Part shown: positions 34,700 to 43,478 of the stretch, in pieces
Position numbering within the stretch: the stretch's first letter is position 1
Layout: every line of letters starts with the position of its first letter
Assembly (NCBI GenBank): GCA_050331815.1
Contig: JBHJGM010000002.1
Location: forward strand, 62,001 to 126,000
Source of the DNA: JBHJGM01 sp050331815
GTDB lineage: Bacteria > Verrucomicrobiota > Verrucomicrobiia > Opitutales > JBHJGM01
DNA length: 64,000 nt
Reading direction: 5' to 3'
Translations under genes and position numbers: made by a program
The notes under the pieces: model-generated
Seen by the model: the letters and a program-made list of their open reading frames with translations, nothing else
What the model was told of the DNA's origin: nothing
Databases searched by the model: none

Positions 34700-35743
34700 C
34701 TACGCGATATGAACGGCGGGCAGGTTGGCGGCGGCGGCGGACTCCTTGTAGGCGAGCTCGCGGCGGGCCAGCGCCAGGTCGGCGTCGACCATGATCTTCA
34801 CTAGCTCATCGAATTTGACCTTCGGCTCCCAGCCGATCTGCTTCTTGAGCTTTTCGGGGTTGCCGATGAGCAGATCGACCTCCGCCGGACGCTCGTAGCG
34901 CTTGTCATACTCCACGTACTCCTCGAAATCCATGTCGAGCAGCCCGAAGGTCTTTTCGCAAAACTCGCGCACCGAGTGCGTCTCGTTGGTGGCGCACACG
35001 TAGTCGTCCGGCTTGTCCTGCTGAAGCATCATCCACATCACTTCGACATACTCCTTGGCGTAGCCCCAGTCGCGCTTGGCGTCGAGGTTGCCGAGGTAGA
35101 GCTTGTCTTGCAGGCCGAGCTTGATGCGGGTGGCTGCACGGGTGATCTTGCGAGTCACAAAAGTTTCACCGCGGCGGGGCGATTCATGGTTGAAGAGGAT
35201 GCCGTTGCTGGCGTGCAGGTCGTAGGACTCGCGGTAATTCACCGTCAGCCAGTAGGCGAAAACTTTCGCGCAGGCGTACGGGGAGCGTGGATAGAAAGGC
35301 GTTGTTTCGGTCTGTGGAACCTCCATCACCTTGCCGTACATTTCCGAGGAACTCGCCTGGTAGTAGCGGCATTTTTTCACAAGCCCGGCTTCCCGGATAG
35401 CTTCCAGGATACGCACCGCCGACAGCCCGGCCACGTCGCCGGTGTACTCCGGCACGTCGAAGGAGACGCGCACGTGGCTCTGTGCACCGAGGTTGTAAAT
35501 TTCGTCCGGCTCCAAATCGTAGAGCAGCTTCACCATCTGGACCGAGTCGGCCAGGTCGCCGTAGTGCAGAAACAGCTTGGTGCCGTGCACGTGCGGGTCG
35601 TTGTAGAGGTGATCGATCCGGCTGGTGTTGAAGGTCGAAGCGCGGCGGATAATGCCGTGCACTTCGTAACCCTTGTCGAGGAGGAACTCGGCCAGGTAAG
35701 AGCCGTCTTGTCCAGTAATGCCGGTGATGAGTGCTTTTTTCAT
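34700..35743 (-). CDS. gmd: GDP-mannose 4,6-dehydratase
   Basis: 347 residues, normal length. Rossmann motif ITGITGQDGSYLAEFLLDKG, the RASTFNTSRIDHLY segment, the catalytic Ser/Tyr/Lys in QASSSEMYGKV and SPYACAKVFAYW, and LFNHESPRRGETFVTRKI, all diagnostic of Gmd. It converts GDP-mannose to GDP-4-keto-6-deoxymannose. First gene of a minus-strand group with the P-loop fragment and fcl. Confidence 0.96.
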   Translation of the reverse strand: MKKALITGITGQDGSYLAEFLLDKGYEVHGIIRRASTFNTSRIDHLYNDPHVHGTKLFLHYGDLADSVQMVKLLYDLEPDEIYNLGAQSHVRVSFDVPEYTGDVAGLSAVRILEAIREAGLVKKCRYYQASSSEMYGKVMEVPQTETTPFYPRSPYACAKVFAYWLTVNYRESYDLHASNGILFNHESPRRGETFVTRKITRAATRIKLGLQDKLYLGNLDAKRDWGYAKEYVEVMWMMLQQDKPDDYVCATNETHSVREFCEKTFGLLDMDFEEYVEYDKRYERPAEVDLLIGNPEKLKKQIGWEPKVKFDELVKIMVDADLALARRELAYKESAAAANLPAVHIA

Positions 35744-35909
35744 ACTTCGGAGGGTGCGCTACGTCGTTGAGTCGTTTGAGTCAGGTCAGGTTGGCTGGGA
35801 AGCAGCCGCCTGCCACTCGATGGAGCTGACGCCCAAGAGTCGGCAGTATTGGCGGGTTCCTTTACGATAAAAACATTCTAGCGCCTTTGGGTTGCTGGGT
35901 CTTTGCGTA

Positions 35910-35942
35910 TTTGCGTAAATTTTATTTATAAATTCGCGCAAA
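35910..35942. promoter_or_regulatory. Palindromic operator overlapping the XylR-type regulator start
   Basis: TTTGCGTAAATTT (35910-35922) and AAATTCGCGCAAA (35930-35942) form an inverted repeat matching at 11 of 13 positions around TATTTAT. A further TTTGCG copy lies just upstream at 35902-35907. The right arm ends on the A of the regulator's ATG. This is a likely binding site for autoregulation and possibly for control of the divergent gmd gene. Confidence 0.55.
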
Positions 35943-37063
35943 TGCCCACCATCGCGATCACCATGGACGTCGATCCGCGCCGCAGCCTGGAGGTTTTCAG
36001 CGGCGTGGAGCGCTTCCTGCGCGAGAACCGCTTGAATTGGCGGCTCGCGCCACTAGGGCCGGGCTTCGAGGCGACGCTGCTGCAATTGGTGCGGGCGGGG
36101 CGGCTGGATGGGGTGATCGGCGCTTTTGTCAGCGATGCCTGGACGCGGGACCTGGCCGCCAGCGGTGTGGCCGCGGTCAACATTTCGCAGATTTCAGAGA
36201 TTCGCGCGGTGCCTTCGGTGGGGATCGATTTCCGAGAGATCGGCCAAAAAGCGGCGGAGCTCCTCCTGTCTACCGAGCCCCGCACGCTCGCCTTTGCGGG
36301 TGTACGGGGGCAGTTTTCCTCGCGGCGGATGCGCGACGGCTACGCGGCGGGTACCACTCTGGATGTCATCGATGCGCCCGTCGGGGCGGATTACCTGCGT
36401 GCCCAGTGGCTGCGGCAACTGGCCTTGCCCGCTTCGCTTTTTTGCGCGTCGGACAGCTTGGCTCGCGACTGGATCCTGGCCGCTCGTGAGGCAGGACTCG
36501 CGGTGCCGAAAGATCTGGCGGTCATGGGTGTCGGCGATTCACCGGTGGATGCGCTTTTTGCGAGCATTGCGCTGTCGAGCTTCGCATTGCCCTGGGGTGC
36601 GGTTGGCTTTCAAGCGGCGGGCACGTTGCAAAGGTTGCTAGAAAGCGACCCTGGCGATTGGCCGACATGTGCGGAGCCTCGATGGGTGAGTGGGGCCAAC
36701 TTCGTGCCCAGAGCCAGTACGCGGCGGGGTAGCCAGCGGGACTGGCTGGTGGATTCGATGATGGCTTCGTTCCGCAGCGATCTCTCACAACCGCCGGCGG
36801 TCGAGGAACTGGCGCGGCAGGCAGGGCTTTCGCGTCGCGCGTTAGAGATGCGTTTTCAGGAGGCGTTGGGTCAGGGCCCGTACCACGTTTACCAGCAACT
36901 ACGTTTTGAGCACGCCTGCGCGCTGCTGCGCGAACGCCCGGACCTGAAAATCCAGGAAATCGCGCGCGCCTGTGGCTTCGAGGACCCGCACCCTTTCTCC
37001 GCCGCCTTCAAACGCCGCTTCGGCTGCTCCCCACGCCAGTGGCGGGCGGCCGAAGGGGCCTGA
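35942..37063 (+). CDS. XylR/AraC-type transcriptional regulator with LacI-like sensor
   Basis: 373 residues from ATG 35942. Residues 1-260 are a periplasmic-binding-protein-like sensor as in LacI/XylR (VFSGVERFLRENRLNWRLAP, PSVGIDFREIGQKAAELLL, AVMGVGDSPVDALFASIAL). Residues 275-373 are an AraC DNA-binding domain with two helix-turn-helices (PAVEELARQAGLSRRALEMR and LKIQEIARACGFEDPHPFS, then FKRRFGCSPRQWR). Such fusions sense sugars and are abundant in Verrucomicrobiota. The sensed sugar is unknown. A longer in-frame start at 35903 would run through the operator. Confidence 0.9.
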   Translation: MPTIAITMDVDPRRSLEVFSGVERFLRENRLNWRLAPLGPGFEATLLQLVRAGRLDGVIGAFVSDAWTRDLAASGVAAVNISQISEIRAVPSVGIDFREIGQKAAELLLSTEPRTLAFAGVRGQFSSRRMRDGYAAGTTLDVIDAPVGADYLRAQWLRQLALPASLFCASDSLARDWILAAREAGLAVPKDLAVMGVGDSPVDALFASIALSSFALPWGAVGFQAAGTLQRLLESDPGDWPTCAEPRWVSGANFVPRASTRRGSQRDWLVDSMMASFRSDLSQPPAVEELARQAGLSRRALEMRFQEALGQGPYHVYQQLRFEHACALLRERPDLKIQEIARACGFEDPHPFSAAFKRRFGCSPRQWRAAEGA

Positions 37064-37108
37064 GCTTTGCGAGAAGCAGCGCCAAGCGGACCTTTTGTCG
37101 TTGAGTCT

Positions 37109-38044
37109 TCAGTGACTGGGCGGTGCGAGGGGGAGTTTGGCAACGACGGTGTAAAAGAAGTTCTTTTCCTTGCGCTCGGGTAGGTTTTGAAGGGTCGTGA
37201 GGCCCTCAGCGCAGATGACCGCCCCAATGTCGATTCCGGACGGGTCGTTCAGTTCGGTCCGACCTACGATTTGGTAAAAACGCGTCGGTTGGCTGGTGAA
37301 GGTCAGGTCAAAGCTTCCGTCGGCGGGTGAAGCCGGCGCGAAGGCGATCACCTCGAGCCGCGAAACCGGGTCGGTCGGGTCGGTGTCGGCGATGTACTCG
37401 GAGCCGTCGCTGCGCCCATCGCCGTCAAAGTCACCCGTTCCGTTCGAGACTCTCAGGCTGCCAAAATTTTGGATCTCGTACCCGTCGCCCATTCCGTCGC
37501 CGTCGCTGTCGGGCTCGGGCTTGATGAAACGGGTCGTCAAGGTCAGGCCCATCTCGCCAAGGTTGATCCAGCCCACGTTTGCCCCGTAGGCAAAGCCGCG
37601 CAGGGTACCGGTCTTCAGCTCGAGTCTGGGGTCGCCGGTGGCCTCGAATTGAATCCAGCCGATGTTGGCCCCGAAGGCAAATCCGCGCAGGTCGGCCTCA
37701 CCGCCGCTCGGGTTTGAGGTGTAGTTGACTACGTTCACGCCCGTGTCGCTGCCGTTCGTATTCGAATAGTGAATACCATTACTCGGGCTGCCGTCGCCGA
37801 AGAAGATCCAGCCGACGTTACCCGAATAAGCGAAGCCCTCGACGAAGTTTGCTCCAACAGCTACGCCGTTTGTGGCATCGGCTTGAAGGCTGATGAAACC
37901 CAGATTGCCTGCGAAGGCTGCGTTATCGGTCCCGTCAAAGGACGAGCCCCCGGGCTGGGTAGCCCGCAAACCCGGGTTTAGACAGAGCAAGACCCAGAGA
38001 ATTGCCCACACGGTTGTACGTGCGTGAATGTTGAAGCGCGTCAC
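37109..38044 (-). CDS. Exported protein with GANxGWI repeats and a calcium-type DxDGDG segment
   Basis: About 311 residues from GTG 38044, chosen because a signal peptide follows (VWAILWVLLCLNPGLRA); a GTG at 38104 directly after the upstream stop is in frame too. The mature protein has four repeats: AGNLGFISLQ, YSGNVGWIFFG, FGANIGWIQFE and YGANVGWINLG, each followed by a G-rich turn. Then come PDSDGDGMGDGYEIQNFGS and FDGDGRSDGSEYIADTDP, thrombospondin-3-type calcium loops, and a C-terminal beta domain. Function unknown, probably cell surface. It lies downstream of the beta-helix gene on the same strand. Confidence 0.7.
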   Translation of the reverse strand: MTRFNIHARTTVWAILWVLLCLNPGLRATQPGGSSFDGTDNAAFAGNLGFISLQADATNGVAVGANFVEGFAYSGNVGWIFFGDGSPSNGIHYSNTNGSDTGVNVVNYTSNPSGGEADLRGFAFGANIGWIQFEATGDPRLELKTGTLRGFAYGANVGWINLGEMGLTLTTRFIKPEPDSDGDGMGDGYEIQNFGSLRVSNGTGDFDGDGRSDGSEYIADTDPTDPVSRLEVIAFAPASPADGSFDLTFTSQPTRFYQIVGRTELNDPSGIDIGAVICAEGLTTLQNLPERKEKNFFYTVVAKLPLAPPSH

Positions 38045-38104
38045 GGCGAAGCTAGATAGTCGAGAAAACAGGCGGCAGCTGGCTTTTCCGAGCGGAGGCA
38101 GCAC

Positions 38105-40051
38105 CTAGAAGATAAAGTTGATCCACGGATTGGTGCTGGTGGCGCTCGTCGTGGTGTTGACTTGGTTGCCACTGCTGCCGGTGACCAGGTAAGTCTGCCC
38201 CGGACCGTAGGCGACGTTGCGCGTGAGCACGTGATTCGTGCCGGAGATGGAGTAGGCAAAATTCGTTCCAGACGAAGCAACGCGGCAACTGTCGATAACA
38301 CATGCGGTGCCTGCGGAGCGGGTGCGGATGCCTGCCGCACCGTTGTTGATCGCTCCGCAGTGGTTGAGCGAAACGTTGGAAATACAATCGAAACCATTGC
38401 CGCTGTTGCGGTTGGCCGTGCAGTGAGCCACGTGCTCAAAGAAGAGCCCGCCGAATCCGTCGCCTGCTACATCGCTGGCGTGGCAGTGGGTGAAGGTCGA
38501 CCCCTCACCGGCCAGGAAGCCATCCACTACGGTCGCGTTGGACCCGGAGATGTTCGAAACGGTGCACTCGGTGATAATGCAGTCTTCATTGGCTAAAATT
38601 CCAACGCATGAGGAGGCGGAGACTAGGCCACTGACCGAACAGCCGGAAATTCGCGTATTCGACGCTACGCTGATGCCGGAGGCACCGCCTTGTGAGGCGT
38701 TGCCATCGCTGACGGTGCAGTTGATCACGGAACTGTCCGAGGTGACCCGAATACCGACAAAGTCGTTGACGCTGCCGGAGCAGCGCAGGACTTCGCAAGC
38801 TTCGACCAGCGAATGGGCCTGAACCTGAATGGGGCTGGGTAGGGTGCAGTCGATCACACTGCAATTTTTCAGAACCATTCCGGTGCTGCCGAGAATCGCG
38901 AACGTGCCCGAGCAGTCGTGAATGAGACAGCCCGTGATGCGGCATTCGTCTCCGGTTTCAATGATTGCCGAGCCGCTCGGGACGCTGCTTAAGGAGACGG
39001 TGCAGTCTTTCATCAGCACGCCCGAATCGAAGTCGAAGACCGCGTCGGTCCCCTCGAACTCGGCCACGGTACAGCCGACGAATCGCACCGCCTGTTCCTC
39101 GTCGGCGGCGGTGAAGGCGCGCGCGGCGGTCGTCTCGTAGACGGAGCAATCGATGGCCTGCGCAGCACTGTCGAGGTCGAAGGCGTCGCTTGTGAGCGTT
39201 GATTGGGATACCGAACAGCCGCGGACGATGCCGCCCTCGCCGATACGAAAGGCGTCCAGGCAGTTTGCGGAGACGACGGTGCATTGGGTCAACGTCGTGC
39301 CACTGCCGAAGGCGTTGAAGGCCCGGGCCGTGGTGCCACTGACGAACAGGGCCCGGCAACGTGTCAGGGTATTGCCGCTGCCCAGAGTGAAACCGACGCT
39401 CGTCGCGCCTTCGGCCACGCAGTCTACCAGGCTGGCAGACTCCGCAGTGGCAAATCCAATGGCACAGTCCCCGGCCAGGCACCGGTCCAACTGGCTTCCG
39501 AACTGTAGCTGGAAGCCGGTGTCGGTAGCGTCCAGCGCCTTGCAGTCGACGAAGACGGTTTCAAGGCCGCCGATGAAGCCAACTGCGACGTTGCGGGCAA
39601 CCACGCCCGAGACGCGCCCGCCGGCAGCTGTTCAGTTTTCGCTGAAGGTGGCGCGCAGTCCATTATCAAAGGCCACGATCGACCCATTTTTGACGACGAA
39701 AGCGTCGCCGCCTTTGGCGATTTCGACCCCGGTTGCGCTGCCACTGCCCGTGATGACATAGCCGTTCAAATCCAAGGTGACGCTGCTTGCGGCAATTTGG
39801 ATGCCACCGGTGGCGCTGACGGTCAGGTTCCCGGTCAGGTAGTAACTGCCGGGTTGGTTGATGACAAAGGCGAAGGTGGCATCGGTCGTGACGCCTGCAG
39901 CGCCAACGACCAGCGGTGTACGGGGCTCGACTTGGTCGAGGGTTTTAAACAGTGGTGCCGGCGGACCTGGGGGCGTCAGCGAGCCGCCTTGGGCCAAGGC
40001 AGGAAGCGGCAACACCAGTGCCGCAGCTAGAAGGGATTGCAGCGTTTTCAT
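38105..40051 (-). pseudogene. Exported right-handed beta-helix protein split by in-frame TGA
   Basis: The start at 40051 has a signal peptide (TLQSLLAAALVLPLPALAQG) and the N-terminus PGPPAPLFKTLDQVEPRTPL, a pattern I associate with verrucomicrobial exported beta-helix proteins. Frame is open to a TGA at 39634-39632 (after ATFSEN) and then continues in the same frame, with no other interruption, to 38105: TAAGGRVSGVVARNVAVG and about 500 residues of parallel beta-helix with Cys-containing rungs (VDCVAEGATSVGF, GSGNTLTRCRALF and many alike). A single substitution (for example TGG to TGA) explains it. Alternatives: sequencing error, readthrough or two cooperating chains. Without repair, only a 139-residue N-terminal piece is secreted. 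Confidence 0.8.
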
Positions 40052-40202
40052 GGCAGAGGGGCGAGTTCACGAAAATGGGAAGGCGTCAAAAAACACTCTG
40101 ATACTGGTGCGTTTCCGAGTCTGGGTAAAGGCCTAAAATTATCCAGTATTCATGAAGCGTCTCATAACTCAATAATCGGAAGTGAAATACGCCATTTGCT
40201 TT

Positions 40203-40506
40203 TCAGGCTTTCAGGGAGCACCCGCGGGCTTTTTCGACCGGATACTTTTCGGCATTTTTGGCTATCTTTTGCTCGATGGCGGAGGCCAGATCGACGCTGG
40301 CGCCGTTGGCAAACTCAAGCGCATAGATTGACGATATCGTCTGTGCGGTCCGGGTAGACCGGATCGCCAAGGGGTTGCCCGTGCAGCCGCTCGAGCACGG
40401 GGAATCCGGATACGTGGCCCCGGAAAATACGCCTTCGCCCGAGGACTCGGAAACAGCCTGAAGCCTTGCGCAGGTACGTGCGCAAATTTGGCAACGATTC
40501 TTCCAC
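40203..40506 (-). pseudogene. Chimeric remnant carrying a broken copy of the MazG-like gene's 3' end
   Basis: The last third (40203-40340) encodes IYALEFANGASVDLASAIEQ and a continuation nearly identical to the end of the intact MazG-like gene at 40928. Its 5' part (40341-40506) is unrelated: a GTG frame starting at 40506, directly after the VOC stop, gives LPNLRTYLRKASGCF and a 63-residue product that I do not recognise. One extra base near 40329 shifts the frame between the two parts. Substitutions relative to the intact gene are mostly conservative, so the copy may once have been a functional paralogue. Confidence 0.65.
40209..40339. repeat. Direct repeat, copy A (MazG-like 3' end)
   Basis: About 131 bases aligned by eye to 40943-41072 with nine substitutions and one extra base. 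The two copies flank the VOC gene in direct orientation. Confidence 0.85.
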
Positions 40507-40881
40507 TTAGCCCCGGGTGCCGTCGTGGCGGGCGTGCAAGAATAGCTCGTTGCCGTCGGGGTCGGCAAAGGCGGCCATCTTGCACACGTGCGTGTTCATG
40601 AGCGGCATCGTAAACTCGACCCCCTGGGCCTTGAGTTCTTCCATCGCGGCCTCCACGTCCTCAACCGCCAGGGCGACCAGCCCGCCACGCTTTGTGGGTG
40701 GCGCGTATTGACCGCTGGGATCGCAAAACAGGGCGAAGGTCGTTGGCGGCAGGTCAAACTCGGCCCATTGGCTTTCGTAGGTCATGCCCTGGGTCAGTCC
40801 GAGTACATCCCGGTAAAAGGCGACGGAGCGCGCCATATCCGTCACCGGGTAGCAAACAAAATCAGCGGCGAGGACGTTCAT
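40507..40881 (-). CDS. VOC-superfamily (glyoxalase/bleomycin-resistance fold) protein
   Basis: 124 residues from ATG 40881. One VOC domain with two beta-alpha-beta-beta-beta modules: VCYPVTDMARSVAFYRDVLG and VEDVEAAMEELKAQGVEF, ending FADPDGNELFLH. The final Glu in DGNELFL is the position of a usual metal ligand. Members include lactoylglutathione lyases, dioxygenases and antibiotic-binding proteins; nothing here fixes the substrate. It is bracketed by a direct repeat, suggesting it was involved in a local duplication. Confidence 0.82.
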   Translation of the reverse strand: MNVLAADFVCYPVTDMARSVAFYRDVLGLTQGMTYESQWAEFDLPPTTFALFCDPSGQYAPPTKRGGLVALAVEDVEAAMEELKAQGVEFTMPLMNTHVCKMAAFADPDGNELFLHARHDGTRG

Positions 40882-40927
40882 GGTTAAAATCAAAGTTTGG
40901 GCGCAAGGCCTTGGCCAGCCTGTTTGC

Positions 40928-41293
40928 TTAAAGCTCGGTATATTTCAGGGAGCGCCCACGAGCTTTTTCGACCGGGTACTTATCGGCATTCTTGGCCATC
41001 TTTTGCTCGATGGCGGAGGCCAGATCGACGCCGGCGCTGTTGGCAAACTCAAGCGCATAGATGACGATATCGGCCACCTCATCGAGGATGTCCTCACGCT
41101 TGCGCGGGTCGTGCACAAACTCCCGCGAGGCGTCGGAGTCCATCCACAAAAAATGCTCCATCAACTCGCCGGTTTCGGCGGAAAGGGCCATGGCAAGATT
41201 TTTGGGGGAGTGGAACTGCTGCCACTCGCGCGCGTCGGCAAAGGCCAGGATACGCGCCTTCAACTCGGACACCGTGGTCGTTTCATCGGACAT
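40928..41293 (-). CDS. MazG-like nucleotide pyrophosphohydrolase (dCTPase / RS21-C6 type)
   Basis: 121 residues. All-alpha NTP pyrophosphohydrolase with LKARILAFADAREWQQFHSP, the metal-binding ETGELMEHFLW helix and the EVADIVIYALEF helix, then KNADKYPVEKARGRSLKYTE at the C-terminus, as in mammalian dCTPase and bacterial homologues. It probably removes non-canonical or excess dNTPs. The length is standard. A damaged partial copy lies 0.6 kb downstream. Confidence 0.88.
   Translation of the reverse strand: MSDETTTVSELKARILAFADAREWQQFHSPKNLAMALSAETGELMEHFLWMDSDASREFVHDPRKREDILDEVADIVIYALEFANSAGVDLASAIEQKMAKNADKYPVEKARGRSLKYTEL
40943..41072. repeat. Direct repeat, copy B (inside intact MazG-like gene)
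   Basis: Partner of 40209-40339. It lies wholly within the C-terminal coding part of the intact pyrophosphohydrolase gene. Confidence 0.85.
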
Positions 41294-41360
41294 ACCTCCA
41301 GCCTAGGGGCCCATCACGTCAACTCAAGGCGAGACGGAGGGTGGCGTAATTCTGCCCTGC

Positions 41361-41852
41361 TCAATCCGAGGGCTGCGACGGGGATTGCGATTGGGTTGGG
41401 GCGACGGCGGACGGTGCCGGATGGCTGAAATACGTGCGTACCTCTGACGTCAGCAAGACGAAGACGGCGACCAAGCCCAAACCCAAGCCTAGGGGCCAAT
41501 CCGTCATCACCAGAAACGCACCTGCGGCACATAAGGAAAACCGCTTGGTCTGGCGGACGTTGATGGCGGTGATGACGGCCACCGTAAGCAGGGCAATTGA
41601 GCCCAGCAGATCTCGCCACAGCTGCTGCCGAGTCTGTGACACTAGCTGTACGGTTACTCCGGAGTCCGGTGTTTGCACGGCGGATGCCATCACGATATCG
41701 CTCAAGTCCAGCAGGATTGCCGCCCGGATGACATCCAACACTTGAAAGACGGCAAAGATCACGAAGCCTAAGCAGAGGACATGCAGCAACGTCTGGGTTT
41801 GCCTCAGGTCGGGCGGTGGCTTCGGTCGCGCCCACTTGAACGTTTCGCTCAT
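41361..41852 (-). CDS. Membrane protein of unknown function, three to four TM segments
   Basis: 163 residues. Hydrophobic helices at about 22-42 (LLHVLCLGFVIFAVFQVLDV), 80-100 (LLGSIALLTVAVITAINV) and 107-135, with a soluble loop of about 30 residues between the first two and a Ser/Pro-rich cytoplasmic tail. I recognise no family. It lies 52 bases downstream of another small membrane protein on the same strand. Confidence 0.55.
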   Translation of the reverse strand: MSETFKWARPKPPPDLRQTQTLLHVLCLGFVIFAVFQVLDVIRAAILLDLSDIVMASAVQTPDSGVTVQLVSQTRQQLWRDLLGSIALLTVAVITAINVRQTKRFSLCAAGAFLVMTDWPLGLGLGLVAVFVLLTSEVRTYFSHPAPSAVAPTQSQSPSQPSD

Positions 41853-41904
41853 GCTTCATCCTAACGTCCGACTCTGCATTATTCGGACTGTGAAAATCCA
41901 AAAC

Positions 41905-42558
41905 TCAATGCGGGTACCGGTAGCGCGCGTGACGCTCGTAGGGTGCGCGGTAGCGGTTGCGCTCGAAGGCCTCGCGCTCGCCCTCCTGAAAGAGGGCCAC
42001 CAGCGCGAGCACGCCGGCGACCGTGCCCAGCGGGAAACTCAGGCAACTGAGCGCGGCAATGATCACGCAAGCCCAATAGAATCGGCGCTCGTGCAACCAC
42101 AGCGCGCACAGAAGATACATCACCGTGCTGAGGATCGAGAGCAGCGCCACAACCACCATGGTTCCCTGAATCAGGCCCTCTGCGAAGCTTGGCACATTTC
42201 CGCGCCCATCGAACTGAAGGTCAATTTGGGGTCCGGGTCCAAAGTTCTGCGCCCTCTCTGGTTCGCCATAGAAAAGCTCCGTCCCGTTCATCGGTTTGTC
42301 GTCGTTTCCGAACCTGGTGTCCGACGGGCCAAAGAGCACGAATGCGCCCCCGACCACCAGCATTCCCAGCAGATTCAGGATGCCGTTGACCAGCATGAGC
42401 ACAATCGCCGCCTGCATCAGGCCCGAGTTTCGCGGCCTCTGCCGGTATGCCTGCGCTGAAGGGTGCTGGGGTGGACCTGGGGGGTAGGGTGACTCCATCG
42501 CACCTGCCAGGTTGGCCTGCGCCTGGCCTGGCGGCAAGGAAATCCGTGATTGGGTCAT
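41905..42558 (-). CDS. Membrane protein of unknown function, four TM segments
   Basis: 217 residues from ATG 42558. The start overlaps the stop of the inositol-monophosphatase-like gene (ATGA), so translation is coupled. A Pro/Gln-rich N-terminus (about 50 residues) precedes TM helices at about 52-75 (AAIVLMLVNGILNLLGMLVV), 125-150 (TMVVVALLSILSTVMYLLCA) and two further near 155-190; the tail is rich in Arg and Tyr. The layout resembles small DUF4190-like membrane proteins but no firm match is claimed. Confidence 0.6.
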   Translation of the reverse strand: MTQSRISLPPGQAQANLAGAMESPYPPGPPQHPSAQAYRQRPRNSGLMQAAIVLMLVNGILNLLGMLVVGGAFVLFGPSDTRFGNDDKPMNGTELFYGEPERAQNFGPGPQIDLQFDGRGNVPSFAEGLIQGTMVVVALLSILSTVMYLLCALWLHERRFYWACVIIAALSCLSFPLGTVAGVLALVALFQEGEREAFERNRYRAPYERHARYRYPH

Positions 42559-43358
42559 CGTGTATCCACCACCGATGCCAGCCATCCTTCCCGCCCGAGC
42601 GCCCAGCAATCAAAGCGCAGCGGGTGGCCGGGCACGGGCGTCAGGTGAAAATGCCCGCCGCCGGCCCCGAGCAGGGCCAGCCCGCCGGCGATGTCCCAGA
42701 GGTTGATCGAGGGCTCGAAGTAAACGTCGGCACGACCTAGGGCCACGTAGGCTACCGCCAGAGCCGCCGAGCCGATCATGCGAATCTTTTTGTAGGTTTG
42801 TATCCGCTTGATGAATACGTTGAGCACTTCGTCGGTCAGATCAAGGCCGGCGGGGAAGCCCGTGCAGAGGCAGGCTTGCGCCAGCGAGTCCGCCCAGGCC
42901 GGGGTGACACTTTTTTCATTGAGCGCGAGCGACCCTTGCTGCGTGGCCAGCCCCGTGATGGTTTCCGCGCTGTTAAAGTCGTGGACCACGCCGAGCAGGG
43001 GCTCGCGTCCGCGCATCAGCCCGATGGAAACGCAGCACAGGCGCTGCCCGCGCAGGTAGTTGAAGGTGCCATCAAGCGGATCGACGACCCAGTAGGGTGC
43101 CTCGCCATTCAGCAGCGTGGCGTCGCCGCCGGCTTCCTCGCCGATGACCGGCAGCGCCGGCACCTGCGCCGTTCCCTCGGCGAAGCGCGTGCGGATCAGC
43201 CGCTCGGATTCGACATCGGCCTGCATCTTGACGTCGTGGGCGTCGCGCGCGTTGACCTGCAGCAGCTCCTTGGTCGGCGCGGCCAGGAGCGCACCGGCTT
43301 CACGGGCGACGGCTTCGGCAAAAGCCAGGGCGGCGGGCAGATCGAGGCGGTCGGGCAT
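42555..43358 (-). CDS. Inositol monophosphatase family protein
   Basis: 267 residues from ATG 43358. Metal-dependent phosphatase with VIGEEAGG, WVVDPLDGTFNYLRG (motif 1 metal ligands) and INLWDIAGGLALLGAGGG (motif 2), the family's complete active site. The SuhB/CysQ/FBPase group cannot be separated with confidence: likely substrates are myo-inositol-1-phosphate or related sugar phosphates. A longer frame to 43454 lacks conserved residues. It is translationally coupled to a membrane protein gene. Confidence 0.88.
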   Translation of the reverse strand: MPDRLDLPAALAFAEAVAREAGALLAAPTKELLQVNARDAHDVKMQADVESERLIRTRFAEGTAQVPALPVIGEEAGGDATLLNGEAPYWVVDPLDGTFNYLRGQRLCCVSIGLMRGREPLLGVVHDFNSAETITGLATQQGSLALNEKSVTPAWADSLAQACLCTGFPAGLDLTDEVLNVFIKRIQTYKKIRMIGSAALAVAYVALGRADVYFEPSINLWDIAGGLALLGAGGGHFHLTPVPGHPLRFDCWALGREGWLASVVDTR

Positions 43359-43478
43359 TGGCGCACTTGAATCCTTCGTACCCGCCGAGACAACCGCATT
43401 CTTTTTATCAAGATTCGTGGTCCGTCCGCCGAAAGCCTTCGCTTGCCTATGCACGGGTGCGCGTGAAAGCCTCCCGGC

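Noticed and set aside
39632..39634. TGA in the beta-helix gene as a selenocysteine codon
   Set aside because: No hairpin typical of a bacterial SECIS element is apparent just after the codon, and structural beta-helix proteins do not use selenocysteine. Nonsense mutation or sequencing error is simpler.
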